A stretch of 64,000 nt of DNA from Planctomycetota bacterium. GTDB taxonomy: Bacteria > Planctomycetota > UBA1135 > UBA2386. Every line of letters starts with the position of its first letter. Positions within the stretch are counted from its first letter, which is position 1. The notes beneath the pieces were generated by a model, which worked only from the letters and a program-made list of their open reading frames with translations, did not search any database and was not told the origin of the DNA. The translations under genes were made by a program, and so were the position numbers. The DNA is taken from positions 1 to 64,000 of the forward strand of contig JAEUHP010000223.1 in NCBI GenBank assembly GCA_016795295.1. Reading direction: 5' to 3'. Shown piece after piece: positions 20,626 to 33,751 of the stretch.

Positions 20626-21810
20626 ATGAATTGTATGTCCGTTGCCTGCGGCCTCTTGGCCGCCGTTCTGCCCAGCCTGCTGCCGGCCCAGGATCATCCC
20701 GAGAAGAAGGCCGAGCCGCCGAAGGGGCCGAGCGTGCACGCGCCAGCCCCCGCCGAGCCGCGCCCCAATCCCCAGTCGGGCAACTCCTGGTTCACGGCCA
20801 CGGACTTGGACATGGGCACGTTCTTCGGCCACGAAGAGGCCGTGGGCGTGTTCCGGTTCAAGAACCCCCGCGACAAGGAGGTGGCCTGGACCAACCTGCA
20901 GGGCAGCTGCACCTGCACGCGGGCGGTCATCCGCCTCGGCGACCGTCGCTACGAACTGACCGCCAAGCCCGAGCGCCAGTTGGTGCGCATCACCCGGGCT
21001 GCCGGCGGCAACGAGTCGCGTGAGCCCGTGCAGCAGATCCTGATCGAGGCGGGCGAAGCGGGCGAGGTCGAAGTGCACATGGACATGCACGGCGTCACTG
21101 GGCCGAAGAGCGCCAACCTCGACATCCACACCACCGACGACCTGCTGCAGCAGATCAAGCTGAAGTGGCAGGCGACGGGTGCGCAGATGTTCCTGATCTC
21201 GCCGGCCGACGTGAACCTCAACACGATGGTCTGGAACGATGTCAAGGACTTCACGGTCACGGTGACTTCGGGGCTGGTGAAGGACTTCAACATCCTGCGC
21301 ATGGAGCCCGCCGACACGGCGTTCAAGGTTGCCTACGAGAAGTCCATGAACGGCGAGAACGCCGTGTGGACCATCCGCGGCACCTATGGCCCGTGCGAGG
21401 GCGAGGCGCCGAGCGGCGGCATCCTGAAGTTCTACACGGACATCCAGGGCGATTCGTCGTTCTCGATCCGGGTGGCGGCGACCGTCAAGGGGCCGCTGGA
21501 GCTGTCCCCGGGCGGCTTCCTGATGTTCGGCCGCATCCAGAAGGGGGCGGGCGCCCAGCAGTCCGTGGTGTTCACGCCGAACGACGGCGTGGACCTGCAG
21601 GCCACCAAGCTGACCTTCGAGAAGTTGACCATGGCCCAGGAGTTCCTGACCGCACGCTCGGTGGTGGATGCTGCGACCAAGAAGCTGACCGTCGAAGTGG
21701 TGGTTTCGGACAAGGCGCCGCTCGGGTTGGTCCGCGGCGAGTTGCTGGTCGAGCTGAACCATCCGCGGATCAAGGAAAAGCGCATCCAGTTCAACGGTTT
21801 CGTGCGCTGA
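20626..21810 (+). CDS. DUF1573-like exported protein
   Basis: A 394-residue protein with a signal peptide (MNCMSVACGLLAAVLPSLLPAQ), a Pro/Lys-rich linker, and a domain at about residues 60-150 whose pattern FKNPRDKEVAWTNLQGSCTCT resembles the DUF1573 immunoglobulin-like family: beta strands followed by a Cys-x-Cys. The rest is made of Ig/ASPM-like beta segments. In planctomycetes such proteins are exported and of unknown function. The start is the Met directly before the signal peptide. It stands alone between two intergenic regions. Confidence 0.7.
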   Translation: MNCMSVACGLLAAVLPSLLPAQDHPEKKAEPPKGPSVHAPAPAEPRPNPQSGNSWFTATDLDMGTFFGHEEAVGVFRFKNPRDKEVAWTNLQGSCTCTRAVIRLGDRRYELTAKPERQLVRITRAAGGNESREPVQQILIEAGEAGEVEVHMDMHGVTGPKSANLDIHTTDDLLQQIKLKWQATGAQMFLISPADVNLNTMVWNDVKDFTVTVTSGLVKDFNILRMEPADTAFKVAYEKSMNGENAVWTIRGTYGPCEGEAPSGGILKFYTDIQGDSSFSIRVAATVKGPLELSPGGFLMFGRIQKGAGAQQSVVFTPNDGVDLQATKLTFEKLTMAQEFLTARSVVDAATKKLTVEVVVSDKAPLGLVRGELLVELNHPRIKEKRIQFNGFVR

Positions 21811-22010
21811 GTCGGTGTTTGCGTCGAGTTGGGCGGGCGCTGAGCCGAGGTTTGGCTGGCCCCGTTCCTGCTCAGGGGCGGTGACGGGGACCGTCGCGAC
21901 GGAGTGAGGGGCCCGCCGGCCGGGTTGCCGGCGGCGCCGGACGGCCGAATCGAGCTTTGCGAGCCCCGCCCTGGTAAGGTTCCGCGCACTTCCGACTGCC
22001 GAGAACGAGC

Positions 22011-23935
<1,925 letters not shown>

Positions 23936-23939
<4 letters not shown>

Positions 23940-25126
23940 CCGGGGCTGCGGTGGCGGCCCTGGAGGTGCGGCGGGAACTCGGCGTCTACGACTGTGGGCA
24001 GCCCGGCCCCACGCTCCTGGTGCTCGCCGGCATCCACGGCAACGAGCCGGCTGGCGTGCACGCGGTGCGCGCCGTGCTGCGGCGTCTGCAAGAACTCGAA
24101 CTGCCGCTGCGCGGCCGGCTGGTCGCGCTCGCCGGCAACCTGCCGGCGTTGGCGTCCGGCAAGCGCTTCCTGGCGCGCGACCTGAACCGCGGCTGGTCGG
24201 AGCCGGCGCTGGCGGCGCTGGCGGCCAGGGATCCGGAAGCTCCTGGCGCAGATCCCGAAGACCGCGAGCAACGGCAGTTGTTGCACCGCTTCGAACAGGT
24301 GCTGCGCACTGCCAGCGGCCCGGTCGCGTTCGTCGATCTGCACACGAGTTCGGCGGATGGGCCGCCGTTCTTGTGCCTCGCCGACACCATCGACAACCGG
24401 CGCCTGGGCCTCTCGACCGGCGTGCCGATCCTGCTCGGCATCGAGGAGACCATCGATGGCGCCTCGCTCGAGTGGTTCGCCAAGTGCGGCGTCCTGGCGA
24501 TGGCCGTCGAAGGTGGGCGGCACGAGCATCCTGCCACCGTCGGCAACCATGAGGCGGTGTTGTGGCTGGTGCTGGAGCACCTGCGCATGCTGCCCTCCGG
24601 TAGTGTCGACAGCGAAGCGCAGCGGCGCCATCTGGCTGCCGCCGTGGGCGCGACCCCGCCGATCGTCGAGATCGTGCGGCGGCACGCGATCACCGAGGCG
24701 GATGCGTTCCGCATGCGGCCTGGCTTCACGAACTTCGCGCCGGTGGTGAAGGGTGCGGTGCTGGCCGAGGATCGCAACGGGCCGATCCGGGCCCCGCACG
24801 ATTGCCTGGTGATGCTGCCGCTCTACCAGCGTCTCGGCGACGACGGCTTCTTCCTGGCGCGGCCGGTGCGGCGCTTCTGGCTGCACGTGGCGAGTGGCCT
24901 GCGCCGGCTCGGCCTGCCGGCGCTCGTGTCGTGGCTGCCGGGCGTGCGTCGCGATCCGGACGATCCACTGACCATCCTGGTCGACCCGCGGGTGGCGCGC
25001 TGGTTCGTGACCGAAGTGTTCCACCTGCTGGGCTTCCGCAAAGAGCGCCGTCGCGGCGCCTTGTTGGCGTTCTCGCGCCGCTGGTCGCGGCCCGAGAATG
25101 CGCGCCTGGGGCGCGGCGGATGGTGA
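23936..25126 (+). CDS. AstE/AspA-type zinc deacylase
   Basis: A 396-residue member of the succinylglutamate desuccinylase/aspartoacylase family (M14-like carboxypeptidase fold). Zinc and substrate motifs are visible: GIHGNEPAG (His and Glu ligands), FLARDLNRGW (the Arg-Asp-x-Asn substrate motif) and VDLHTSS (third ligand). Enzymes of this family remove acyl groups from amino acids. The last 130 residues, rich in Arg, Leu and Trp, are a beta-containing C-terminal domain. It starts within the stop codon of the GCS2-CBS gene (ATGA), so the pair probably makes and removes the same type of amide bond or processes one metabolite. It is convergent with the tryptophan dioxygenase gene. Confidence 0.87.
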
Positions 25127-25172
25127 CGCCGCGGCGGATGGTGCGGTCGCGGGTGGGCCGGGTCGACCGAGA

Positions 25173-26297
<1,125 letters not shown>

Positions 26298-26382
26298 CCC
26301 GCCACTCTAACGGGTCGGCCGCGCCGCGCAGTGGGCCTTCGGGCGCAGGCTGCTGGGCCCAACGCCGTGCCGGCAGCCGGGA

Positions 26383-28440
26383 TCAGCGCTTGCTCAGGTT
26401 GAAGTTGACCCGCAGCAGATCCTGGCCGGGAGGCACCGTGAGCGTCTGCTCGGTCTCCTTCATGTCGAACAGCTTCTCGAAGATGTTGTTCTCGCCGGTC
26501 TGGCGGCTGGCGTGGATCTTGTAGGTGCCGGGCGGCACGCGCTTCAGCAGCCGGTAGCGCCCGTCGTTGTCGCTGACCACGCTGGCGCTGAACGTGGGTT
26601 TCGGCGGCTGGCTCGGATTGGCCGTCGGCGGCGTTTCGGGCTGCGGCACCGTGATGGTGACCTTGACCTGCCCAGCCGCCAGGCCGTCCATGGTGGTGAA
26701 TCCCTCGACGATCGCGCCGCGCGAGAGCACCACGGTGCCCACGTCGACTTCCTGCCCTTCGTTCTCCAGGCGGATGTCGAGTGCCGTGCCTTCGCAGAAA
26801 TCTGGGTGGCTGACGCGGATCATGTATTCCGCGAACGCCAGTTTGCCGAGGCGGAAGCGGCCCCGCGCGTCGGTCTTCGTCTGCGCCTTGCTGTGCTTCT
26901 CGGGGATGAAGCTCTTGAAGATGTCGAAGAAGCCGCCGTCCCCGGAGAACGCGTTGTTCATGTCCGTGGAGACGGTGGCGCCTGCCACCGGCTGGCCGTG
27001 GTCGTCGACCACCATGCCGGTGACCGCTGCGCCGAGGGTCAGCACTGCCTGTACTTCCGGCGCCCCCTCCCCTTCGACCACGCGGAACGCCGCGGACAGC
27101 GACTTGGCGTGGTTCTGGTCCTGGATCTGGAACACGAACTCACCGGTCGGCAGGCCGCGGATCGCCGCAAACTCGCCGCCGAACTCGGCCGGATAGTCGG
27201 CCGGGGTCACGCGCCGGTCCGCGAACTCGGGCACGTTGCCGATGCCGAGGGGATTGTTCGGGAAGTGCCGCTTCAGGCTCAGGCTGTAGACCTTGACCGG
27301 TTGGCCGTTCGCGCCCACCACGCGCAGCTTGGCGAACGCCTTCTGCGTCACCACGACCTTCACGTCGACCTCTCCGGTCATCACCGGCGGGGTGCGGGTT
27401 TCGTTGAAGTGCGTCGAATTGGTCACCAGCTGGTAGGGCCCCTCACGCAGGGCTTCGAAGGCGAACACTCCGTCGGGCCCCGACACCACTTCGGCCGTCT
27501 GCGGGGTCTTGGCCGACATGCCGGCGGCGGTGATGCGCACGTTGCCGGCCGGTTTGCCGCTCTGGTCGACGACCACGCCGGCGATCGGCTGACCACGGGC
27601 GATCTCGATCACGAAGTCGTTGCCTTCGGCCTTGAGCGGCTGGTTCTGCAGGCTCGTGGTGGCATAGCCGCGGGCCTCGACGGTCAGGTTGACGATGCCC
27701 TGGGTGGGGGCGTTGGTGATGCGGAAGGAGCCATCGCTCCCGGCCGTGGCCATGAGGCCGCGTTCGCGTCCTGGCGTGGGCACCAGGGTGTAGGCTTGGT
27801 TGGCCGACACCAGGAAAACCGCCGCATCGGGCACGGGTGCTTTGGACAGATCGTCGACCACGCGGCCGCTGACGAGGTTGCCGACGTCGAGGGTCAGGTC
27901 GCCGGTGTCGTACCAGTCGTCTTCGCTGATCTTGAGCTGCTGCTGGGTCTTCTCCGGGTAGGTCTCGCTGACCACCCGCAAGTCGTAGAGCTTGTCGGCG
28001 ACGCGGGCGCCCAAGGCGAACGTGCCGTCTTCGGCGGTCTCCCCGGAAGCCACCGGCGGCGGCACCTGGCCACTCTTGGCGGCGAGGTAGACACCGAGTG
28101 GGTTGTTCATGGAGTTCTCCATGAGGTAGATCGGCACGCCCGCGGCGGGTTGCCCCGTCGGCAGCAGGATGCGCCCCTTCACACCCTGCGGAGCGTCGGA
28201 GTTGGTGTTGTTGCGGCTCGGCTTGGCGGCAACGCGCTCGGGTTCCGCGGTCGGCGGGGCCACCACGGGGGCCGGTTCGGTCACCGGACCTGAGTCGGCT
28301 GGAGGTACCACCGGGGCGGGCACGACCGGCTTGGGCGTGGGCGCGACGTCGGGGCTGGAACCCTGCAGGAAATAGAATGCGCTGGCCGCTGCAGCGATCA
28401 GCAGCAGGGCCGGAACGGCGAGCTTCGTGACGTTGGACAC
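26383..28440 (-). CDS. Anchored protein with carboxypeptidase-regulatory-like domains
   Basis: A 685-residue exported protein. Residues 5-24 are a transmembrane anchor (VTKLAVPALLLIAAAASAFYF), followed by a Pro/Val-rich linker to about residue 70. The rest is a string of beta-sandwich units with the hallmarks of carboxypeptidase-regulatory-like (CarboxypepD_reg) domains: GxVxDxxGxPVAGATV, then TxxDGxFxxxxLxxGxYxLxV. Examples are VVDDHGQPVAGATVSTD and VVSGPDGVFAFEALREGPYQL. These act as carbohydrate- or protein-contact modules in the periplasm. The sequence PGRERGL is shared with the upstream paralogue. The gap to that gene is 21 bp, so both form one operon. Confidence 0.8.
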   Translation of the reverse strand: MSNVTKLAVPALLLIAAAASAFYFLQGSSPDVAPTPKPVVPAPVVPPADSGPVTEPAPVVAPPTAEPERVAAKPSRNNTNSDAPQGVKGRILLPTGQPAAGVPIYLMENSMNNPLGVYLAAKSGQVPPPVASGETAEDGTFALGARVADKLYDLRVVSETYPEKTQQQLKISEDDWYDTGDLTLDVGNLVSGRVVDDLSKAPVPDAAVFLVSANQAYTLVPTPGRERGLMATAGSDGSFRITNAPTQGIVNLTVEARGYATTSLQNQPLKAEGNDFVIEIARGQPIAGVVVDQSGKPAGNVRITAAGMSAKTPQTAEVVSGPDGVFAFEALREGPYQLVTNSTHFNETRTPPVMTGEVDVKVVVTQKAFAKLRVVGANGQPVKVYSLSLKRHFPNNPLGIGNVPEFADRRVTPADYPAEFGGEFAAIRGLPTGEFVFQIQDQNHAKSLSAAFRVVEGEGAPEVQAVLTLGAAVTGMVVDDHGQPVAGATVSTDMNNAFSGDGGFFDIFKSFIPEKHSKAQTKTDARGRFRLGKLAFAEYMIRVSHPDFCEGTALDIRLENEGQEVDVGTVVLSRGAIVEGFTTMDGLAAGQVKVTITVPQPETPPTANPSQPPKPTFSASVVSDNDGRYRLLKRVPPGTYKIHASRQTGENNIFEKLFDMKETEQTLTVPPGQDLLRVNFNLSKR

Positions 28441-28461
28441 GGCAGTGTTTCGGTGGACCGC

Positions 28462-30498
28462 TCAGCGGTCGGTTGGAATGTCGATATCGACCGCAGCGGA
28501 GCGTTGCAGAGGGGCGATGGTGAAGATCGTCGCGGAGCGTTGCAACTGCCGCAGCATCTCGAACACCTGCGCCTCCGGGTTGGCTTGGTGCACCGCGGCT
28601 GCCTGCAGCTCGTAGCTGCCCGGGGGCAGCCGCCGCGGCAACCGGAAGGCCCCGGTGGCATCGGTCACGGTCTCGAGGCGCTGCGGCCGAACGGCTGCCG
28701 CCGGGCCTTCGACGCGCGACGTGGCGAGGACTTGCAGCTGGGATGCAACTTTTCCGCCCAGGGTGGCTCGACCTGAGACTTCGGCGCCGATCGGCAGTCG
28801 AATCGGGGGCAGGCTGTACTCGGGTTCGGCGTCGAGGCGCAACCCGGTGAGCACTTCCTGGCAGGCTTCCGGGTGGTCGATGCGCAGCTGGTAGATGCCA
28901 CGCGCGAGGCTTGGCAGGGCGAACCAGCCCGCGGCGTCTGCGGTGGCCTTGGCCTTGGTGCGCCGATCGGGCACGGCCTGGGCCAGCATGCGCCAGACCG
29001 GATTGTCCGGGGCCGCGCCATCTGGCTCGGCCTGCACGATGGCTCCCGGCAGGGGCGCGCCGAGTTCGTCGAGAACCTGGCCGCGCACGGTGGTACCACG
29101 GTCCAAGACCACCTCCAGGGCCAGGTCGGGAGTCGTCGGCTGGATGTCGAACGGGGCCGACAGCGTCTTGGCGAAGCCCGGGGCCTCGATTTCGAGCACG
29201 AACCGTCCCGGCGGCACGCCCTGCACCGTGGCCACGGCGTCGAGGGGGGCCAGCCGCACGCGCTGTTCCGGCAGCTCCGCGACCAGCCCGACCTGGCCCT
29301 GCAGTGGGTCGCTGTCGTGGGGGAACCAGCGCCGCACGCCGAGTTCGTAGCGCAGCACTGGCTCGCCCGTGGGGGTGACCACCCGCACGGCGAGAGTAGC
29401 GCGGGGGCGCAGTTCGCAGCGCAAGTCGTCGCGGCCGGCCGGCACTTCGGCCAGTTCGAGGTCCTGGTAGCCGCGGGCCAGCACTTTGAGGCGATAGCCG
29501 ATCGCCCAGAGACCGACCAAGTCGAAGCTGCCGTCGCGTCGGCTGCGGGCCGTGATCGGGGGAGCGCTGGGGCCGATCGGCCACGCTTCCAGGCGGGCGT
29601 CCTGGATCGCTCGTCCCTCGGCATCCACCACCGTGCCGCGCAGCAGCAAGCCCGGTGGCAACGCGAAGTCGACCACCACCGGCGCATCGCCGCGCAGGTC
29701 CAGGTCGGCGCGGAGCACGCGGGCGAAGCCCGGGGCGACCGCCGCCAGCTGGCAGCGGCCATGGCGGGGCACATGGCGCAGTTCGTAGTTGCCGGAGGCA
29801 TCGACCGGCGCCGTCAGGCCTCGCTCGCGACCCGGCAAGCCTTGGCTGGCCACGTCTTCGAACACCGTGCCGGTGCTCAGCGTCACCGTGGCACCCGGCA
29901 CCGGGGTGGTGCTGCCGCGGATCGTGACCCGGCCGCGGATCGTGGTGCCCGGCTCCAGGATCAGTTCGCCGACGTCGTGCCAGGTGTCCGGCAGGATGCG
30001 CAGATCGCCGAGCTGCACGTCGGCATGGGCGTTGGACAGGCAGCGCAGCTCGAACAGCCGGTCGGTTGGCACTGGCAGGCCGATGGCGAACGACCCGTCC
30101 GCGGCGCTCTTGGTCGCCGCCACCGGTCCGGTGCCCACCCCGCGTTGCAGCATCGCCGGGATCGCCAGGGGGTCGTTGCGCACACTCTCCAGGAGGAACA
30201 CTTCGACGCCGGGGAGCGGGCGGTGCAGCCAATCGACCACCGTGCCGCGCAGCCCCTGTGCGCTGGCGGTCGTGGGCGCCGCTCCCTGGCCTGCAAGTTC
30301 CCGCTGGTCCTGGGGTTCGGGCTCCTGGGCCCCGGTGGGCGGGGCGGGCTGGACGGCGGGTTCCGCCGCCGGGGGGGCCTCGGGGGTGGCTCCCGCTGGC
30401 CGGTCGGTGGGCGTGGCCTCGCCCGAACCGAGCCAGATGGCGGCGGCCAGGAGGAGCAGGAGCCCCGACAGCAGCGTGAACGCGGTCCGTGCGGACAT
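28462..30498 (-). CDS. Anchored protein with carboxypeptidase-regulatory-like domains (paralogue)
   Basis: A 678-residue paralogue of the following gene, with the same layout: N-terminal membrane anchor (MSARTAFTLLSGLLLLLAAAIWLGSG), Pro/Ala-rich linker, then repeated beta-sandwich segments such as VRDxxGxPLPGVxV and DGSFAIG, with the shared PGRERGL motif. The start chosen is the Met before SARTAFTLL. A few extra upstream residues are possible. It is the promoter-proximal gene of the pair and lies divergent from the GT-C-like gene across a 277-bp region that should hold both promoters. Confidence 0.78.
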   Translation of the reverse strand: MSARTAFTLLSGLLLLLAAAIWLGSGEATPTDRPAGATPEAPPAAEPAVQPAPPTGAQEPEPQDQRELAGQGAAPTTASAQGLRGTVVDWLHRPLPGVEVFLLESVRNDPLAIPAMLQRGVGTGPVAATKSAADGSFAIGLPVPTDRLFELRCLSNAHADVQLGDLRILPDTWHDVGELILEPGTTIRGRVTIRGSTTPVPGATVTLSTGTVFEDVASQGLPGRERGLTAPVDASGNYELRHVPRHGRCQLAAVAPGFARVLRADLDLRGDAPVVVDFALPPGLLLRGTVVDAEGRAIQDARLEAWPIGPSAPPITARSRRDGSFDLVGLWAIGYRLKVLARGYQDLELAEVPAGRDDLRCELRPRATLAVRVVTPTGEPVLRYELGVRRWFPHDSDPLQGQVGLVAELPEQRVRLAPLDAVATVQGVPPGRFVLEIEAPGFAKTLSAPFDIQPTTPDLALEVVLDRGTTVRGQVLDELGAPLPGAIVQAEPDGAAPDNPVWRMLAQAVPDRRTKAKATADAAGWFALPSLARGIYQLRIDHPEACQEVLTGLRLDAEPEYSLPPIRLPIGAEVSGRATLGGKVASQLQVLATSRVEGPAAAVRPQRLETVTDATGAFRLPRRLPPGSYELQAAAVHQANPEAQVFEMLRQLQRSATIFTIAPLQRSAAVDIDIPTDR

Positions 30499-30775
30499 GA
30501 CGACGAACGACCCAAGCGGCACGGCAGCGCCGGGATCCGCGTTGGACTCGACCCGGCCAGTCTACGCGCTCGGCCGAGCCGTGCCTACGACGTCCGGCCG
30601 CCCGCCTGGCCTCCCGGAACACCGGAGGTCCCTAGCGCCGCAGGCGGATCCTCGACCCTTCGGCCCAGGGGCAGGACTCGGTATGGTCCGCAGCCGTGGC
30701 CCCCGCTTTCGATCCGCGCCCACGCACCCGCTGCCGGTTCTGCGCCGCCCGCGTCCGGGTGCTTCGGGTGACTTG

Positions 30776-32629
30776 ATGCCTTGGCGATTCGGGTGGCTCG
30801 GGTGGTGCGCCGTAGGACTCGCCGGCCTCGCCGCGGTCCTGGGGTTGGCCACGGGGCTGGTGCTCGAGCCCGGGCCAGTCGATCGGCTGCGCGACGATGC
30901 CTATTACGAGTTCGCTTTCGCCGCGAACGTCGCGGCGGGCCTCGGCCCCACGGTCAGCGATGGCGTCACCACCAGTGGTGTGCAGTGGCTGTGGAGCCTG
31001 CTGCTGGTGCCGTTGGCGTGGGCCTGCGGTCCGGCACTCCTGCCGACGCTCGCGCCGTGGCTCGGTTGCGCTTGCCATGTGGCCGCCGGTTGGTTGTGGT
31101 GGCGCAGCACCACCGACCGCCGTCTCGGTGCCTGCCTCGCGCTGCTCTGGCTCGGCAATCCCCTGTTGGTGCGCGAATGCCAGAACGGCCAGGAAACTGC
31201 CCTTGCGAGTCTGTGCCTGACCTGGCTGTGGCGGGAACGAGCGGCGCGCGAAGGGCGGTTCCTGCTCGCCGCCGCGCTCTGCGTCGCGGCCCGCGCCGAC
31301 CTGTTCGGTGCCGTGTTGTGCCTGTCGGGGGCGCGCCACTGGCAGGCCCTGGTGCGCGGGCTCGTCACGCCCGCCCTGGTGCTCTCGGCCTGGGCGGTGG
31401 CGAACTGCGCGTGCGGCGGCGGCTTGCTGCCCGATTCGGCTGCGCCGATGCCGTGGCTCTGGCACACCAACTTCGCCGCGACGGCGCCCGACTGGCGCGC
31501 CGAACTGCGGCAGTGGTGGTGGTTCTTCCGGCCCGCGCTGGCCGGCGGCCCGTTCGCCCTGGCTTCCCTCGGCGGTTTCGCCGTGGCGGGGTTCGCGCTG
31601 GTGCGGCCCTGGTGGCCGCGGGGCTTGCGCGCGCTGCCCGCGTTCGCGGTCGGTTGTGCGCACTGGTTGGGGGCGCGGGACCTGGGCGTGCCCGGCACCG
31701 CGGCCCTGCTGTTGGCGCTCTGGCCGGCGCGGCGTCGCACGCGTTTGGATCGGCCGCTGCTGTGGTTCGTGCTCGGCACCAGCGCCTTGGTCTTGCTGCA
31801 CTGGGCACTGCGTTGGTATCCGCGCGACTACTATGCCGCTGCGTTGGTGCCGGCGGCGATGGCCGCAGTGGCTTCGTTCGGGCGCGCGCGCTGGCTGCTG
31901 GTGGTGGTGGCGGCGGCCCAGTTGCTGAGTCTGGCCTGGCTCGTGCCCGAGCCGCTCGCCGGGCAGCGTGCCTTGCAGCTCGCAGGCGAACGGCTCGCCG
32001 CGTTCGTGCCGGCCGGGGATCGCGTCGGCAGCTTCAACTCCGGCCTGCTCACCATGCACGCTGCCGTGCTGCGCCGCGGCACCGCCGAGCAGCGTGGGGT
32101 GGTGAACCTCGACGGAGTGGTCGATGCCCGCAGTTTCGCCGCGCTGCGCCGCGGGCAGCTCGACGTGTGGCTCGACGCCGAGGGCATTCGGTTCCTGCTC
32201 GACGCGCCGCGGCAGTTCGCCGCGGACCCGCGCTTGGCGCACGCCAACGGCCAGCATTTCGGCGCTGGTTTCCAGGCCGAGCGCGATCTGGTCGAGTGCG
32301 CGCGCTTCGTGGTGTTCGGCGACGATCTGGCGACGGGTCCGTTCCCTGATTGTCGGCTCTACTGGCGGCGCGGCCGCGGGGTGCCGCCGGGCCCGGCGCT
32401 GGGCGCGCAGGATCTCGGGCCCGCGCCCCGCGGGCGCCGGGCGCTGCTGTGGCCGGCCCGGGCGGGGGCGACGCTCCTGGTCGAACGGGCCGCGGGAGTG
32501 TTGGAGCCGCTGCTGGCCGTCGACGCGGACACGGCGGTGGTGCTCGAACTCCAGGAGACGGCCCTTGGCACGGGCCGGTTGTTCGAGCTCGGCCAGGCCG
32601 AGCCGGTGTTGGTGCTGCCGCGGTTGTGA
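30776..32629 (+). CDS. GT-C-type membrane glycosyltransferase-like protein
   Basis: A 617-residue polytopic protein with roughly ten hydrophobic helices in the first 420 residues. After the first helix it has RLRDDAYYEFAFAANVAAGLGPTVSDG, resembling the RDDAFYY ... dG(V/T)xTNG first outer loop of GT-C glycosyltransferases that use polyprenyl-phosphate sugars; the paired acidic residues would be catalytic. The last 200 residues are a soluble outer domain. Sugar and acceptor are unknown. It is 47 bp upstream of the fructose-bisphosphatase gene. Confidence 0.7.
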   Translation: MPWRFGWLGWCAVGLAGLAAVLGLATGLVLEPGPVDRLRDDAYYEFAFAANVAAGLGPTVSDGVTTSGVQWLWSLLLVPLAWACGPALLPTLAPWLGCACHVAAGWLWWRSTTDRRLGACLALLWLGNPLLVRECQNGQETALASLCLTWLWRERAAREGRFLLAAALCVAARADLFGAVLCLSGARHWQALVRGLVTPALVLSAWAVANCACGGGLLPDSAAPMPWLWHTNFAATAPDWRAELRQWWWFFRPALAGGPFALASLGGFAVAGFALVRPWWPRGLRALPAFAVGCAHWLGARDLGVPGTAALLLALWPARRRTRLDRPLLWFVLGTSALVLLHWALRWYPRDYYAAALVPAAMAAVASFGRARWLLVVVAAAQLLSLAWLVPEPLAGQRALQLAGERLAAFVPAGDRVGSFNSGLLTMHAAVLRRGTAEQRGVVNLDGVVDARSFAALRRGQLDVWLDAEGIRFLLDAPRQFAADPRLAHANGQHFGAGFQAERDLVECARFVVFGDDLATGPFPDCRLYWRRGRGVPPGPALGAQDLGPAPRGRRALLWPARAGATLLVERAAGVLEPLLAVDADTAVVLELQETALGTGRLFELGQAEPVLVLPRL

Positions 32630-32676
32630 GCCGAGCGTGGCTGCGCTCTGATGCACGCCCCCTCGCGCTCCGACCC

Positions 32677-33663
32677 ATGACCACCAACCGCATCACTCTC
32701 AGCGAACAGTTCTTCCGCGACCAGGCCAGCGCCAGTGCCAGTGGTGGCCTGTCCACCGTGCTCAATCGGTTCTCCCTGATCGCGCGCATGCTCGCCAGCG
32801 AGATCATGCGCGCCGGCTTCGTCGGCAAGCTCGGCTACACGGGTTCCACCAACGTGCAGGACGAGCACGTGCGCGCGCTCGACGTGATCAGCAACGAGAC
32901 GGTGATCCAGGTGTTCGAGAACGTGCCGATGGTCGCCGGCATCGCCAGCGAGGAGATGGACGACATGCACCTGCTGCCCGGCGGCGAAGGCGGCAAGTAC
33001 ATCGTCACCGTCGATCCGCTCGACGGTTCGGGCAACGTGGACGTCGCCGGGCAGATGGGCACGATCTTCGGCGTCTACCGGCGCAAGACCTCCGGCGGAG
33101 CCCTGCAGCCGGAGGACTTCCTGCAGCCGGCGCGCGATCTGGTCGCGGCCGGCTACGTGCTCTACGGGCCCTGCACGATGCTGGTCTACACGGCGGGCGG
33201 CCCGGTGAACGGCTTCACGCTCGACCGTTCGATCGGCACGTTCTTCCTCACGCACCCGAACCTGCGCATCCCGGAAGGCGAAGGCAATTATTCGGTGAAC
33301 GAGGCCAACGAATCCAAGTGGCCCGAAGCGACCCGGGCGATGGTGCGCGCGTTCCGGCAGCAGGAGACGCAGTGCGGCAAACGTTCGGCGCGGTATGCCG
33401 GCGCGCTGGTCGGCGACTTCCACCGCACCCTGCTCAAGGGCGGCATCTACATGTATCCAGGGGAGGCGAAGAAGCCCGAAGGCAAGCTGCGGTTGCTCTA
33501 CGAGAACGGCCCGTTGGCGTTCGTGTGCGAGAAGGCCGGCGGAGCGGCGTCGAACGGGAAACAGCGCATCCTCGATCTGGTGCCGACCAAGCTGCACGAG
33601 CGCACGCCGCTGTATCTGGGCAGTCGCGGGGATGTGGAGGAGGCGGTGCGGCGGTTGGGCTGA
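32677..33663 (+). CDS. fbp: Class 1 fructose-1,6-bisphosphatase
   Basis: A 328-residue gluconeogenic enzyme hydrolysing fructose 1,6-bisphosphate to fructose 6-phosphate with Mg2+. Family motifs include ASEEMDD, the metal site DPLDGSGN (canonically DPLDGSSN), GIYMYPG, GKLRLLYE and LHERTPLYLGS. The length matches class 1 enzymes. The Ser-to-Gly change in the metal-site motif is conservative and probably tolerated. The start is MTTNRITLSEQF. The CBS gene follows after 88 bp. Confidence 0.93.
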   Translation: MTTNRITLSEQFFRDQASASASGGLSTVLNRFSLIARMLASEIMRAGFVGKLGYTGSTNVQDEHVRALDVISNETVIQVFENVPMVAGIASEEMDDMHLLPGGEGGKYIVTVDPLDGSGNVDVAGQMGTIFGVYRRKTSGGALQPEDFLQPARDLVAAGYVLYGPCTMLVYTAGGPVNGFTLDRSIGTFFLTHPNLRIPEGEGNYSVNEANESKWPEATRAMVRAFRQQETQCGKRSARYAGALVGDFHRTLLKGGIYMYPGEAKKPEGKLRLLYENGPLAFVCEKAGGAASNGKQRILDLVPTKLHERTPLYLGSRGDVEEAVRRLG

Positions 33664-33751
33664 GGCGTCGCTGCGGGCCGCCTGTGGGCCGGGTGGGCGA
33701 GGGGCCGGAAATCCCTCGCCGGCCGAGGCCGGCCCGGGCAGGATCCAAGGC

